DNA of 64,000 nt, taken from Gnetum montanum (lineage: Eukaryota; Streptophyta; Gnetopsida; Gnetales; Gnetaceae). Below, piece after piece: positions 1 through 11,079 of this stretch. Location: positions 283,054 to 347,053 of the forward strand of contig MNCI01029297.1 of NCBI GenBank assembly GCA_015680685.1. Reading direction: 5' to 3'. The notes beneath the pieces were generated by a model. That model did not search any database, was not told the origin of the DNA, and worked only from the letters and a program-made list of their open reading frames with translations. Position 1 is the stretch's first letter; every line of letters begins with the position of its first letter. Made by a program: the position numbers and the translations under genes.

Positions 1-1234
1 AAAGAAAAGGAATAAGAGAGATGGAGAAAAAGAGACAACTATGACATCGATGAAATCGATGTCAAGATGGAAATGAACAAAACAAAATAAAATGGACTGC
101 AAAAATGTTAGGGGAAAGAAGTTAACTGATGCACCAAATAAGAATGTTAGTGGGTCCTCCCCAAAGCAGGCTCATGCCCTTAATGCCCTAACAATCCCAC
201 ATTCAAAGAGTCCGTAGGCTCTAGGAATGTAATTTGGAATAAGAGTTAAAGTCTTAACCACAAAAATTTACCAAAAAGAAAACAATGCATCTATCAAGAT
301 ATACACTAATGATACAACCGACAATGAGGTGAACAATGGAGAGAAGGGTGGAGAGAAGAGAATGGAATGGAATCCCAAGAACAAGGTGGTGTACAGCCCC
401 TTGTGTGTTTTATGATTAATGTGACTTAGTAGATCCCATTCCAAGTTCGGCTTCAAAAAAACCACATCCAGTGACTTCGCATTAATACATTCAACCAATC
501 CATCCTCTTAAAGTAACAAGAATGCCTTCCCAAAGAGCCACCACCATTTCGACAAAATGAAGGAGGAGAGAATGGGAAGCGAGGAGGGCCTTAGTTAGTA
601 TGAACATTTTGATTTTGAGTTCCATAACCAGTGCTTGTAGCCCAAGGGATTATTTTGTCTAAGGGGTGTGCTTTGAATTCTCATTTTTTTTTCTTTTCTC
701 TTTTTTTTTGTTTTGTTTTTTTTATGTGTTTATGTGTGAGAACCACACCATGCAAATACTTTGTTATTTTTATTTTCTCAGCTTCCGATAATTGGGTAAC
801 ATTGAAACGGTAAGAAAACCCAAGAAGAAAACATCCAAGCACCCAAGAGAACAGCCAACACAAACGCAGCAAGTTCCCTTGAAGTCACACCCTTTTCAAT
901 CCTTGAGTCCTTCCTTAGTTTGAGAAATTCCAAGTCACCAATTCGTTAGAGTTCTTATTTAGAAAGGGACTATACATTTCCAAGCTGAGAGAGACCATAG
1001 AAATTGGTGGATGTATGGATGAAGTGGACTCATTGCCTACTATATCAAAAGAACCATACCTTAGTATCAACATCATAACTTAAAGGTAAAAATCAAACAT
1101 TAACAACCAAGTGGAAAATAGTTCATACCATCATAAAGAACACTTATTGGGTGACAAACTTACAAGATGGATAACACACACGCAAACACACACAAAAAAT
1201 GAAAAAGTATAACGACGTTGTAAAACAAAAACAA

Positions 1235-1376
1235 GAAAAGTTAAAGAAATTTGTAAAAAAAAAATGTGTAAAACAAAAATGTGTAAAACAAAAAGTTGTA
1301 AAACAAAAATGTGTAAAACAAAAATGTGTAAAAAAAACGTGTAAAGAAAAAATGTGTAAAACAAAAATTAAAAAGA
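1235..1376 (+). repeat. A-rich tandem repeat, 15-bp unit TGTGTAAAACAAAAA
   Basis: About seven imperfect copies of a 15-bp unit lie in the 3' non-coding region of A. Element B keeps about two copies at 9695-9720, and element C has the complement at 37220-37275 (TTTTGTTTTACACATTTTTG). The array is therefore an old family feature that changed copy number. Lysine-rich reading frames across it are artefacts of the repeat. Confidence 0.85.
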
Positions 1377-1408
1377 ACTAAGGGCCCCAAATGATTAGCA
1401 TAGGTGGC

Positions 1409-1421
1409 CATCTCCCCCATG
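1409..1421 (-). promoter_or_regulatory. Polypurine tract-like site behind the pol region of A
   Basis: On the minus strand this reads CATGGGGGAGATGG. The same word is in B at 9759-9773, and a close copy (TCATGGGGGTA) abuts B's 3' LTR at 7813. The pairing suggests a polypurine tract or a duplicate of one. Confidence 0.5.
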
Positions 1422-1451
1422 ACTGAATGGAAAGGGAGAGATCCAAAATAA

Positions 1452-1458
1452 TGAACGT
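1452..1458 (-). other. Deletion junction: RT-RH-INT missing from A
   Basis: To the left the sequence follows B at about 9787-9803 (CAAAATAATGA against CAAAATAGTGA). To the right it follows B from about 12648 (TTGAATTTCTTAAGAG against TTAAATTTCTTAGGG). Roughly 2.85 kb present in B is missing between these points. The exact breakpoint is blurred by divergence. Confidence 0.8.
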
Positions 1459-1471
1459 CTATTTGAATTTC

Positions 1472-2450
1472 TTAAGAGTGCCCAACTTCTCCCCATTGAT
1501 GTTCTGAGATTAAGGGGTGGAAGTTGACGATTGATATTCTGAGATTAAGGGGTGGAAGTTGACGACGTTCATACTCCAATGTGTCTATGCCTTCTTTGTT
1601 GGCATGAGTTGTTTCCCCAGTTCGTTCCATGTATGTTGATGGGCTTCTTTCTTGATCAGTTGTCAACCACTGGGTGTTCTCTTGTTGAGTGGTTGCTACA
1701 TACAAGCACCTTTGAATGTTGTCCTTTGGTGCACACCGATTACATGAAGAAAATCTTAAATTTCTGATTACCCATGATTCCTGCATGTCCTCACCCTCTA
1801 AGTTACTGTATGTGATGCATAGAACTTTCTTCTTCTTGATCTTTCCATAAATATTTACCTTAGATATCTCCAAGGAAAGATCGTGGATCCCTAGGCATGC
1901 ATCTATTGTGCTTAGCCATGCCCTTCCCATTATAATTGGGAAGTCCCCTTCATTGTTGTTAACTTCTATCACTAGGAAATCTACTAGGTATGACCAACCA
2001 CACATAGTGGTAACAATGTCCTCCACCAATCCCAAGGGAATGGTGATGGGCTGGTCTTCTAGCTCTAGTTGAATATTGCTCTTCTTAAGCTGGGGTAGGT
2101 TCCAAGCTTGATACATCTCTTGTGACATTAAGTTGACTTCGGAACCTGAGTCAAGAAGAGCCTTATGCAGTTCATTCTCGGCAACTTGGAGATAGATTCA
2201 GGGACTTCTAGGATTAAAGAATTTCTTGGGAAGGTGGCCTACCTTAATCCAGTCGGTAATGGTATGCGTTAACATAACCGTATGCGTTAAGCTCTATTGT
2301 TGGACTAAAGGGAGCTCCGAAGTCTTGTATGTCGGAGGAGCATGCATAGACTCAACTGCTTGTTGTTGTGAGAGCTTGTCTAGGCTTTTGGTTTTGAAGA
2401 AAGGTCTTCTCTTTTTGTGGTTGTCAGAACTATCAGCGGGTTGAATGTTT
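1472..2450 (-). pseudogene. Retroviral-type aspartic protease of element A
   Basis: Homodimeric aspartic protease of the gag-pol polyprotein. The active-site triad D-S-G is encoded at 2144-2152 (context LLDSGSEVNLM), followed by a strand typical of plant Ty3/gypsy proteases and the flap/C-terminal motif FPIIMGRAWLST at about 1905-1945. The frame is open from the triad to 1472, which is unusually good preservation for this window. Downstream it runs straight into the deletion junction, so no RT follows. Upstream, a proline-rich linker (2294-2653) joins it to gag. B's copy has DSS instead of DSG, so A's protease is the better kept of the two. Confidence 0.85.
1500..1565 (-). repeat. 35-bp direct tandem duplication
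   Basis: TTCTGAGATTAAGGGGTGGA and the bases after it occur at 1502-1530 and again at 1537-1565, identical over 29 bases with period 35. B has a single copy at the matching place (about 12690-12720). It lies in the C-terminal coding part of the protease region next to the deletion junction. Confidence 0.85.
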
Positions 2451-2659
2451 ATAGCTCTCGTAGCATTATGTTGCTGCAGTTGAGTGGGGAGTTTCCCTTG
2501 CATTGTTGGAGCGGGTGGTATGGGAACCAACGGTGTGAGAGAGGTGGAGGGATTTGGAGGATGGTATGGGTGTGGAGCGTCTCCTAGAGGATAAGGAGTC
2601 CTTCTAAAGTACTCCCAAACTTGGTAGTGACGTTGGGGAGTTGTGTGACCCATAGAGTC

Positions 2660-4788
2660 ACTTGGAGAAACTGGCTACTGCACATAATAGCCATAAGGAT
2701 CAGGTTGCCGGTAAGGGTATTGTTGTCTCAATGGTGGCATCTCTCATGACTGTGGGTATTGCCACTACTGATGTTGCCCAATGGGTTGTGGTGGAGTTCC
2801 ACTTGGATAGTACGTTGATGGTTGGTGGAACTACCTTGGGTTACCTTGAGGATAAGGTAGCCTTTGGGGTGTTTGCCGTTGGTTAAGTCTTGGGTTGAGT
2901 GCATACATCCCAGACTCTTATAAGTGTGAGATGATTGGACAACATTCCTTAGGATGGTCATATTGGCAGATCTCACATCCACCTTCATTGTCTGTGTCTG
3001 AGTCTACAACCTCATCAGAGATAATAACTTTTCCCTTACCCTTGTTATGTGCAGGGCCTGAATCTCTCTACTCTTTCTTGTCCTTATCACTACTTCATTG
3101 TACCTTAGACTCCTCTTCGATTTTCAAGATAGTTTCAAGTCTAGAGTCTAAGGAATCCCACAATTGATCTACCTTAGCCAATACTTCTATTGTTAACTTT
3201 TGAATTGGCAAGGTTTTTTTCTTCATCAACTCTTCAAGTGGTGACTCATCCCCTTCATTGCAGAATCTCACTTCTCTCTTTCGAAGGGAAGGATCATGGT
3301 TATATTCTTCCACGCTCTCTCTTTTTCGTAGCTAACCTTATTCTTTGGCTACTTGCTCCAACAAGCGATGAATTTCATGGGATCTAAGTTTTGATAGTCT
3401 CCCTTGGGCATATGTCCCAAGGGTTCTCCTAGTCTCATGTCTTAGCCCATCTATGATGTGGCGAAGTTGGTCCCATTGTGCTAACCATGGCCCAGGCAAT
3501 GATGTAACAATGCATAGTATTGGCCCATGGTAGCATTCAAGGGTTTATGATTACCTTGCTTCCATTCTTGGATCTTCTTACGCAAGTTAGACACTCTGGA
3601 GTACATTTGATATTTATCATTAAATAATTCTAACATCGTACTCCACCTCCTAATGGTTTCCGGTTCTAAGGACCGGTACCAACTCTCTACTTCCTTTATG
3701 AGTGTCCTGGAAAATAACTTTATTTTTTGCCACTCATTTTCTATGTTTTGCAAGGTGCAAGCATCATGGAATGCCTATAAATGATTTTGTAGATCTGCGT
3801 TGTATCCCCCTTCGAAGCATGGGATATTATTCATATCTAATCTTTTGATCCGACTATCTTTTTGATGCCTGGTTGGTATTCTCACTGCCTCCATGATATC
3901 TAGCATACTCTAGGTTGTAAGTAGGGGCTCATCATGATAATATCTTTCATGACGTCTATGTTGTCTATGTTGTTCCCTACTTTCCCTTCGTTCATGCCCT
4001 TGTCCTCACTCTCGAATTTCTCGTCGAGGTCTCTCATTTTTTCTACCTCTATCCTCACTGTTATGCTCTTGGTGGCTACACCCAGATGTGGAAGGAGAGG
4101 GTGAATGCTGTGATGAAGGAGAAGAAGAAGGGGAACCATCACCATGACGATGTTTCTTACCTTCTCTTCTATGGCTACGACCCCGATTGTGATGATGATC
4201 CAAGTGCCCATCGTTGTCATGTGCTGTTGTTCCCTCAGTGAATAGTTGGTGTTCACGGGGATCAGAACCAGGGTTGTGTATCATGGAGCGCAAGTTCTGA
4301 TACCCCACTTCCTCACTATCATTAGGAGGGGGAACATCATTCGATAGAGAACCCGTTATGAGTGGTTCACCATCTCCAATTTCACTTAGGATGGGTGGGA
4401 CCCCTTTGCCCTTCAACAATGTATGTTGGCTCTCCTACCTTGAGTCCCTTAAACATTGTGCAGCTATGGGATGGTAATCCCTCATGTCAAAATCTGTTGC
4501 AACGTATTCAACATAGATTTGTGTCATGCCTATTTATGCAAGAGCATGAATAAGCATGTTAGGAACTGCCCGATCTGGAGGTAACACTATGTTACCTTGC
4601 AAGTCTCTCTAGTGCATTTGTTCATCTTGATGGAGGATAAAAGTAAAGTTCAGTATATACTCATCGGGATGGGTATATACCACTTGGTATTGTTGAGGAA
4701 CTAGCGGATTTTGGTTATGTGTTTTAGACTGCCGACTGTCTTTTGTATGATCCCTAGGTGGTGAATTGCTTTTGTTAGAAGAATACAT
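2660..4788 (-). pseudogene. gag of element A
   Basis: Capsid-type polyprotein. The likely start is the ATG at 4788; B and C start at matching places with similar residues (M-Y/S-S-S). Order of parts: an N-terminal conserved segment to about 4550, an Arg/Asp/Ser/His-rich linker (4006-4419), a capsid-like domain at 3481-3753 with the WY(R/Q)SLEPE and ELFNDKY motifs, then a charged C-terminal segment with DQLWDSLDSRLE at about 3100-3160. The frame is broken by stops near 4610, 4500, 3760 and 3340 and by shifts. No CCHC knuckle was seen. Each part has a counterpart in B and C. Confidence 0.8.
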
Positions 4789-4912
4789 TGTTATTTATCA
4801 GTGTGTTGATTAACCGTTATATAAATTTTTTGTTTAATTGACCCTAAGGTTTGTTTAAGCTCCCAATGATGTGAGTGATTTCCTATGTTCTACTTAGCGC
4901 ACAAACACTTAG

Positions 4913-4930
4913 TCCCTGGCAACGGTGCCA
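4913..4930 (-). promoter_or_regulatory. Primer binding site (tRNA-Asp type), element A
   Basis: Minus strand TGGCACCGTTGCCAGGGA, one base inside the LTR end. It differs at two positions from TGGCGCCGTTGCCGGGGA, the complement of the plant tRNA-Asp 3' end that is known from Athila-type elements. Confidence 0.85.
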
Positions 4931-4931
4931 A

Positions 4932-5746
4932 TGATGAGTGGCGAGGTACCCCCTACACTCAACCATACGAATACGAGCGTAGCATGCACGATTCGGTTGA
5001 ACTCCATAGACTAAGTGCCTACACACCTCATGGAACACTTAAGGTTAATCATTCGTTGTCTTCCCATACTTACTTGTAGTTGTCATGGTTGTATGGTTAA
5101 GTAAGTCCGAGGTATATGATTTTTATATCTTTTCTGTTTAATCTCCTATGCTAGTGAGGTGAAGGGTTGAAGAGACTAATTGACTAACTTTAACTAACTA
5201 ACTAAGCCTTAATTAACCTAGCATCAGCATCCGTTCCCACTTACCATTCACACCCTGAACCAATGCAATTGTGGTTACCAAATGCTAATCGTTGCTGGGA
5301 TCACCAAGCGTAACACACGTGCTTGAAGCGGTCGTACTGAGGCACTTAACTAGGAGAGAAGGGTTGAGAGAGATTTAATGACTAATAAAGCATGTAAATT
5401 ATAAACAATAAATAACATTAAATAAAATCGTATTTAGCCTATTCCATGCACTACAAGGTTTATCCAAGAAGTTCGTCTTTATTTCCATACACAAATATGT
5501 GTTCAGGTACAATATCTGCTCGAATAAAGATCTGTTCACTTTGGAGCTCCTACTGTGGGCACATGGAAAATATTCTATCTCTGGAGGGATCAAACTGATA
5601 GAGTTTCACTACGGTTTGAGCCTAGGATGAGAAACAAGGGAGTGTCACCTCTTATTTATAGATTTGACGATGGACCGCGATATCGCGGGGGACGATGCAA
5701 TATCGCTTACACGATATCGTGGCCCATGCAATATCGCATCTCATCA
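4932..5746 (-). repeat. 5' LTR of element A (815 bp)
   Basis: On the minus strand it starts TGATGAGATGCGATATTGC and ends CTCGCCACTCATCA, so the ends form a short inverted repeat (TGATGAG/CTCATCA). A TATA box (TATAAATA, minus) is at 5653-5660. The first 110 bases hold repeated GATATCG words. The solo LTR at 19646-20695 has the same ends and the same GATATCG block, so both belong to one subfamily, distinct from B's LTRs. Confidence 0.9.
5653..5660 (-). promoter_or_regulatory. LTR TATA box, element A
   Basis: TATAAATA on the minus strand, about 85 bases inside the LTR start. It is conserved in position with the TATA boxes of the other LTRs in the window (7613, 16863, 19763, 30454). Confidence 0.7.
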
Positions 5747-6860
5747 ACCTTGTAGGATCTTGGATAAGGATTTTTCACTAAACCCAATCTAGTAATTTTC
5801 CTAGAAGAAATGACATTTTTTTGGGCTCCCCATCAATCAAAATATAAATCCATTCCTACTAAGCAAACATCTAGCCCTAATCCAAAACAACTTTCTTGAT
5901 GGATGATATATTCTATTCACATTTCCCATAAATGTATAAGAATTTAATATAGAAACTTTCTTAATTTTGAAAGTATTAGAATTATCTCTCTTAAGAGCTT
6001 GGCTTGATGTCTCCTTTGCTTTCATGGTTGGTACATCATTTACCTTGACTACCTTGTGAAGTGAACATTCCCATTACTTGTGTCTCCATTCTTTACATTT
6101 GAAGCATTGAACCTTGGATGAGTTGTTATCTTGATGCTTGCCTTCCTTGCCATGGTCCTTCTTAGCTTTTCTCTTCTTATCATTATTCTCTTGCTTCTTG
6201 TCATGGTGTCTCTCATTGTCTTTAGTTTTTGACTTGGATCCATTTTTTAATTTGGATCCCTTATCTTCCTCCTTTGAATCTTATTTGCTTCTACTCCCAA
6301 ATCCAATGAGTTTCTTTTCTACCTTGAGTATCAAATCATAAGCTTCATTAAGAGTTTGTAGCTCATAGAATGATAGCTCCTACTAATATGCCATTTTGAG
6401 AGTTCCAAGAAAGATTAAAGCATGTTCATATTCCTCCCAATTTACTATAGCTTGATGGAATAGTTCACAATATTTAATGTAAAACTCCTTGACATCCTTG
6501 TCACCTTCTTCAATGAATTTTAGCTTCATGATGTCTCTTTTCTTTGCTAAGATTATTCCAAATTATTTCTCAACCTATGTTTCATTAGATTCAAATCTCT
6601 AATAGATTGACCAATTTGCCTCTTATAACTTTGGAAATCTTTTTCGCATCAAGTTGAGGTCATACCTTCTAATATGGATTCAACAATCAGTACCCTCAAT
6701 TATTTTGGTATTTCTTTAAGCACAAAATGCTTATTAAGAGCCTTTAACTAACTTGCAAAAGCATTGTTGCCATATACACCATTGAAAGTATTCAATTCCA
6801 TATACGTAAGTCTTGCAACATTTCTAAATGCTCTAGCAAGCCTTGCTTCATCTTTATCAT
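5747..6860 (-). pseudogene. Element H: gag remnant with CCHC zinc knuckle (downstream half)
   Basis: Minus-strand continuation of the gag that starts near 17391, interrupted by element B. A nucleocapsid knuckle C-X2-C-X4-H-X4-C is encoded at 6065-6106 (CFKCKEWRHK, a stop, then WEC). A Lys/Asp-rich hinge precedes it (6110-6330), and before that a helical gag-like region (6340-6840). There are many stops. Past the knuckle (5747-6040) the frame has no clear protease motif. Element A's LTR begins at 5746, so A probably inserted here too. Whether H is Ty1/copia or a chromovirus is unclear: both groups use the tRNA-iMet primer site found at 17447 and both carry this knuckle. Confidence 0.6.
6856..6860 (+). 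repeat. Target-site duplication of element B, left (ATCAT)
   Basis: ATCAT directly outside the LTR end; the same five bases are at 17043-17047 on the other side. Confidence 0.9.
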
Positions 6861-7612
6861 TGATGAGCGGCAAGGTACCCCTATGCTCAACCATACGAAT
6901 ATGAACGTTTCACGCATGATCTGATCGAATTCCAAGGACTAAGTGCTTATGTGCCCTTGTGGAACAAGGATAGGTTGGTTGATCATTATCTTTCCAAGTT
7001 TACCTGTATGTCACGATTGTATGGTTAAGTAAGCTTGAGGCATATGATTTTTATAGCTTTTATGTTTTTATGTCCTGCGCTAGTAGAGAAGGAAAGAGGT
7101 AACTAAGTAACTAACTTAACTTAACTACTCATTAACTAAGTTCTAACTAATCCTAACACCAACATCCATTCCCACTTGCCATACACATCTTGAACCAGTG
7201 CAACATTGCTGGGATTACCAAACGCTAATCGTTACTGGGTTACCCAGCATTACATGCATGCTTGAAGTGGTCATGCTTGTGTAATTTAATGATTTGCTTA
7301 ATTGATCAAAATGAGTTGCTGTGCTAATAACAGAAATGTAAAGTGCATAAAATAAAATAAATACATAAAAAAATAAAATAAAAGAAATGTGTAAGAAAAA
7401 AAATATTAAGTGCTCCAAGGATGAATCGAAGAGCTCATCTTTATTGTTGTACACAAGGTGTGCTCAGGTACACAATGCTTGAATAAATATCCATCCACAC
7501 TTAGAACTCCTACTGTGGGCACTTGGAAAATACTCTAACTTTCAAACAAAATACAAGAGTTTCACTATTTAACTGCTAAAAGACTTCTTTCCAATTGTGC
7601 GCCTAGGCATTG

Positions 7613-7620
7613 TATTTATA
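7613..7620 (-). promoter_or_regulatory. TATA box, 3' LTR of B
   Basis: TATAAATA on the minus strand, just downstream of the U3 repeat array. The same site is at 16863-16870 in the 5' LTR. Confidence 0.7.
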
Positions 7621-7629
7621 GGCTTGGGA

Positions 7630-7800
7630 GCAACTTCTCTAATAATTAGAATAAGCACTCTAATAATTAGAATAATTGCTAAAATAACTGCTAGAGTAAC
7701 CTCTCTAATAATTAGAATAAACTGCTAGAGTAACTGCTCTAATAATTAGAATAAACTGCTAGAGTAACTACTCTAATAATTAGAATAACTACTAAAGTAA
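7630..7800 (-). repeat. U3 tandem repeat with CTAATAATTAG core (3' LTR of B)
   Basis: Four to five copies of a roughly 36-bp unit containing CTCTAATAATTAGAATAA and GCTAGAGTAAC lie at the very start of the LTR on the minus strand, upstream of the TATA box. The 5' LTR has the same array at 16885-17030. The core is nearly palindromic. Position suggests enhancer-like U3 repeats. Confidence 0.8.
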
Positions 7801-7812
7801 CCGTTCTCATTA

Positions 7813-9795
7813 TACCCCCATGACTGAATGAAAACTTGTCCTCGAGTATAGAAGAAGAGAAACAAGTTCTTTACAAAATATTGGGAAGGTATGGGATTAT
7901 TGACTAACTGACAACTGATGGTGGAATGGGATGACAGACCCAATGTGCCCAGTGAATGGATCAATAAGCATATTACAACATTAGTCTTCATGACCATTGT
8001 GGTGAACACTCATACATAAATGACATCCAAGCCTTTTTTTAATAGCTTGAAGAGAAAGAGAGAGAAAGAAGATGAAGGGTGTTGCCGCCAATGCCGAGGA
8101 TGCACTTTCTGTTATTTATCCATAGCCACACCACCAGACTTGCTCCTTTCATAAATGCTCCAGTTCCGGTCCATCTTGAGTGCTTCCTCCAAGCCCAGTC
8201 CATTGTTTGTATGATTTTCATCTGCACACACAACATAGTCACAAATGAGCAAGATTAGATAAACCACAATGTTGTTGATACCTTGCATTGATATGAAGCA
8301 CATTGGCTGAGTTGTGGTTATGGTAGAAACTAGTTTGGAGATTTATCACTGGTAACTATCTACGGTGCAGGGGTTAGGCAAACGGTAGAATGGAAAAAAT
8401 TAAAAAATTTGTGCTAGGGCCCCCACAACTAAGAGCAAACCTTTGATAGCTATAAGATGGAAAAATGTGAGGAATAAGAAAGATGGAAAAAATAACAATT
8501 GCAATGCCAATAAAATGGATGCCATGGATGAGGATGAAATAAGAAATGATTGATTGTAGGAAATGTATAAGGACAAAAAATTATCAATTGCACTAAAAAG
8601 AAATGCCAATGGATCCTCCCCAAAGCAGGCTCATGTCTTTTATGCCCTAACAAACCCACAAACCAAAGAGTTCATAGGCTCTAAGAATGTCATTTAGAAG
8701 AAAGAGTTAAAAACTTACCCACAAGAATTCACCAAAGAAAAATAATGCATCAACCCAGAATAGACTAATGATAAAACCAACAATGAGGTGGAAAATGGGA
8801 AGAAAGATGGAGAGGAGAGAATGGAATGGAATCCCAAGAATAAGATTGTGTAAAGCCCCTTGTGTATTTCATGGTTAAGATAACTAAGTAGAACTTATCC
8901 CAAATCAAGACTCAAACCAACCACATTTAGTGACCTCACATCAATACACTTGGCCAATCCATCCTCTTGAGGCAACAAGAATGCTTCCACAAAGAGTGAC
9001 CACCATCCCAAGGAGAGTGAGATGGAGAAGTAGAAAGCAAGAAAGGGCCTTAGTTAGAGGGAACCTTCAGGCATGGGTAACATGTCTTTCCAGTGCCATA
9101 ACCAACGCTTGTAGCCCATATTGATTTGTTATGTCTAAGGGGTGTGCTTTGAATTCTCATCTTTTTCTCTCTTTTTTTATGTTTATGCATGAGAACCACA
9201 CCATGCAAAGACTTATTTTTATTCACTCAGCTTCCTAATATTTGAACAATGTCAGAATGGTAGAAAACCCAAGAAAAAGCATCCAAGCACCCAAGAGAAT
9301 GGCCAACACCAATGCATCAAATCCCGTTGAAGTCACACCATTTTCATCCTTTGAGTCTTTCCTTGGTTTAAAAAATACCTAGCCACCAATTCATTAACAA
9401 GTTTACTTAGAAAAAGGGGATTGTATAGTTCCAAGCCAAAGGAGACCATAGAGTTGTATAGATGAGTGGACAGTGTGGGCTCATTACCTGTTTTACCAAA
9501 AGAACCATATATTAATATCAGCATCATAATTCAAAGGTAAAAATCAAACATTAGCAATTAATATGATATAATTCAATCCACCATAATGAGCACTTATTAG
9601 ATGACGAATAAAAGTAAATCAAGCAAACAAAGAAATAGTAAAAACATGAAAGATGGTGTAAAATAAAAATAAGAAAAGCTAGAAAAATGTGTAAAATAAA
9701 AATGTGTAATACAAAAATTCAAAAAGAACTGAGGGCCTAGAACGGTTAGCATAGGTGGCCATCTCCCCCATGATTGAGTTGGAAGGAGGAGATTC
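7813..9795 (-). other. 3' non-coding region of element B
   Basis: Nearly 2 kb between the integrase stop and the 3' LTR with no conserved domain on either strand. The inner part (8463-9795) is shared with A. A polypurine-like word (minus CATGGGGG) stands at both edges, 7813-7820 and 9764-9771, followed in both places by a very similar flank (TGACTGAAT / TGATTGAGT on the plus strand). Athila relatives carry an env-like gene here, but I see none. Confidence 0.7.
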
Positions 9796-9811
9796 AAAAT
9801 AGTGAGCAAGG

Positions 9812-10950
9812 TCATCCATCAACAGAGGTAGCATGTGTACTAGCTGTCCTAAGCTCATGGAAAGGTTTGGTTTGTTGTACATTGACCAACAGTTTCTTGT
9901 TTGGGCTCTTAGGTTTGTATATTGTCATGGCCCCTGAAACAAAAGTTGCATAAATAATATAAGGTCCTTCCCACAATGTTTGAAATTTAGTACATTGTGG
10001 CACATGTGTGGGATTCCAGTAGAGAACCTTATATCTTGGTTGATATTTAACTTTCCTAATTCTTAGGTCATGACATTGTTTATTGAAGGCCTTGTGCAAT
10101 TCGTTAGATGATAGGGCAGCTAATTGGTTTTCATCTAGCAAGTTAAAGGTTACTAACCATTATTTTTGTGCTAGATCAAGGTCAAGGTTGAAGTCACATG
10201 CTATGGATAGTGTATGGATCTCAGTTTGAATGGGAGGTGTTGGTAATTTACTATACACTAACTCATAGGGAGAGTAGCCTATAGGGAGTTTCCATGTGGA
10301 GCAGTATGCTCAAAGATCATCGTTCAGTTTAGTGCACCAGTCTCGCCTAAACTTGCTAATGGTTCTTGTCAATATCTGCGTAATCTCCTTGTTGGTGACT
10401 TCTACTTGACTGTTCGCTTGGGGTTGGTATGGTGTAGTCAATTTATGCTTAACCCCTAAGTGTTACAATAATTTCCGAAAAGTTGCACCTATGAACTGTG
10501 TACCATTATCTGAAATAAGGGCACATGGCACACCAAACCTATTTATGATTTGTTGTTAAATAAATTGTGTAGCTGTAGATGATGTACAATCTTTAACAAT
10601 TGTTTCTTTGGCCCATTTTGTTAGGTAATCCATTGGACATTGGTGTAATCTGCCCCATAAGATCAATTCCCCAAATGTCGAAGGGTTCTAACAGTTGAAT
10701 CTATTGTTGCAGACCCTCCATTCTAGCAATCATTCTCCTATCATGTTGACAATGCTCACAAGATTAGATGAAATGATGGACGTCCTGAAATAATGTAGGC
10801 CAATAATATCCTGCAAGAAGGATCTTGATGGCTATTCATCTCCCAGCGTAATGATCCCCACAAGGACCCTCATGAGCATCTTGGAGAACTCACAGTTGAT
10901 CTATATCAGGAACATACCATTGAACCAAGCCATCAGGACACACTTTGTAA
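9812..10950 (-). pseudogene. Integrase of element B
   Basis: DNA strand-transfer enzyme. N-terminal HHCC zinc finger at about 10740-10900 (context HEGPCGDHY, then CEHCQ). Catalytic core: the first Asp in WGIDLMG at about 10655-10675, the second in DNGTQF at about 10500-10515, and the Glu in the QVEVTNKE context near 10405-10430. The C-terminal part (9812-10141) is open for 109 codons with the motif WEGPYIIY and KPFHELRTA close to the stop, typical of plant Ty3/gypsy integrase tails. There is at least one frameshift after the first catalytic Asp, plus several stops. Confidence 0.85.
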
Positions 10951-11079
10951 AGTTGTCCATTGATATCCATAAAGTACTTGGCTCGATGAAGAAACTATTG
11001 TTTCTTCTTAAGGTTTAAATATTTTGGTGTTTGTTGGGTGAGGAGATAGGTAAGAATGCTACTGTACTAGTTTGTCTCC

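Larger units (their letters stand above)
1..1440 (-). other. 3' non-coding region of element A
   Basis: No supported gene. The stretch matches 8463-9795 of element B in order. For example, both hold the words GGGGTGTGCTTTGAATTCTCA (654-685 region and 9140-9160 region) and GCATAGGTGGCCATCTCCCCC. Short reading frames here follow T-rich or A-rich tracts and show no conserved domain. It is the long untranslated segment between integrase and 3' LTR of this family. Confidence 0.75.
1..5746 (-). mobile_element. Element A: Ty3/gypsy LTR element, gag-protease only, 3' end off window
   Basis: Minus-strand element. Seen in sequence: 5' LTR at 4932-5746, tRNA-Asp-type primer site at 4913-4930, degraded gag (start 4788), protease, then a direct jump at about 1452-1458 into the 3' non-coding region. 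Aligned by eye with element B, position 1 of the window matches about 8463 in B, so roughly 0.6 kb of leader-like DNA and the 3' LTR should lie to the left. The part of B between about 9803 and 12648 (RT, RNase H, integrase) is absent. The primer type and the domain order in B place the family in the non-chromovirus Athila/Tat branch. The outer flank after the LTR is ACCTT; its partner cannot be checked. Confidence 0.85.
6861..7812 (-). repeat. 3' LTR of element B (952 bp)
   Basis: Matches 16101-17042 along its length. The inner end reads CTCATTA where CTCATCA is expected (one transition). TATA box at 7613-7620. A 3.5-copy AT-rich array occupies 7630-7800. Confidence 0.92.

Noticed and set aside
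681-872. Minus-strand reading frame with a Lys-rich end
   Set aside because: It follows a poly-T tract in A's non-coding region, has no domain, and the matching part of B is not open.
1131-1381. Two opposite frames with repeated residues (VKQKC, FVLHI)
   Set aside because: Both are direct translations of the 15-bp A-rich repeat.
8039-8303. Overlapping minus-strand frames in B's 3' non-coding region as an env-like gene
   Set aside because: Short, overlapping in two frames, no signal peptide or cleavage site, and C and A give no conserved counterpart.
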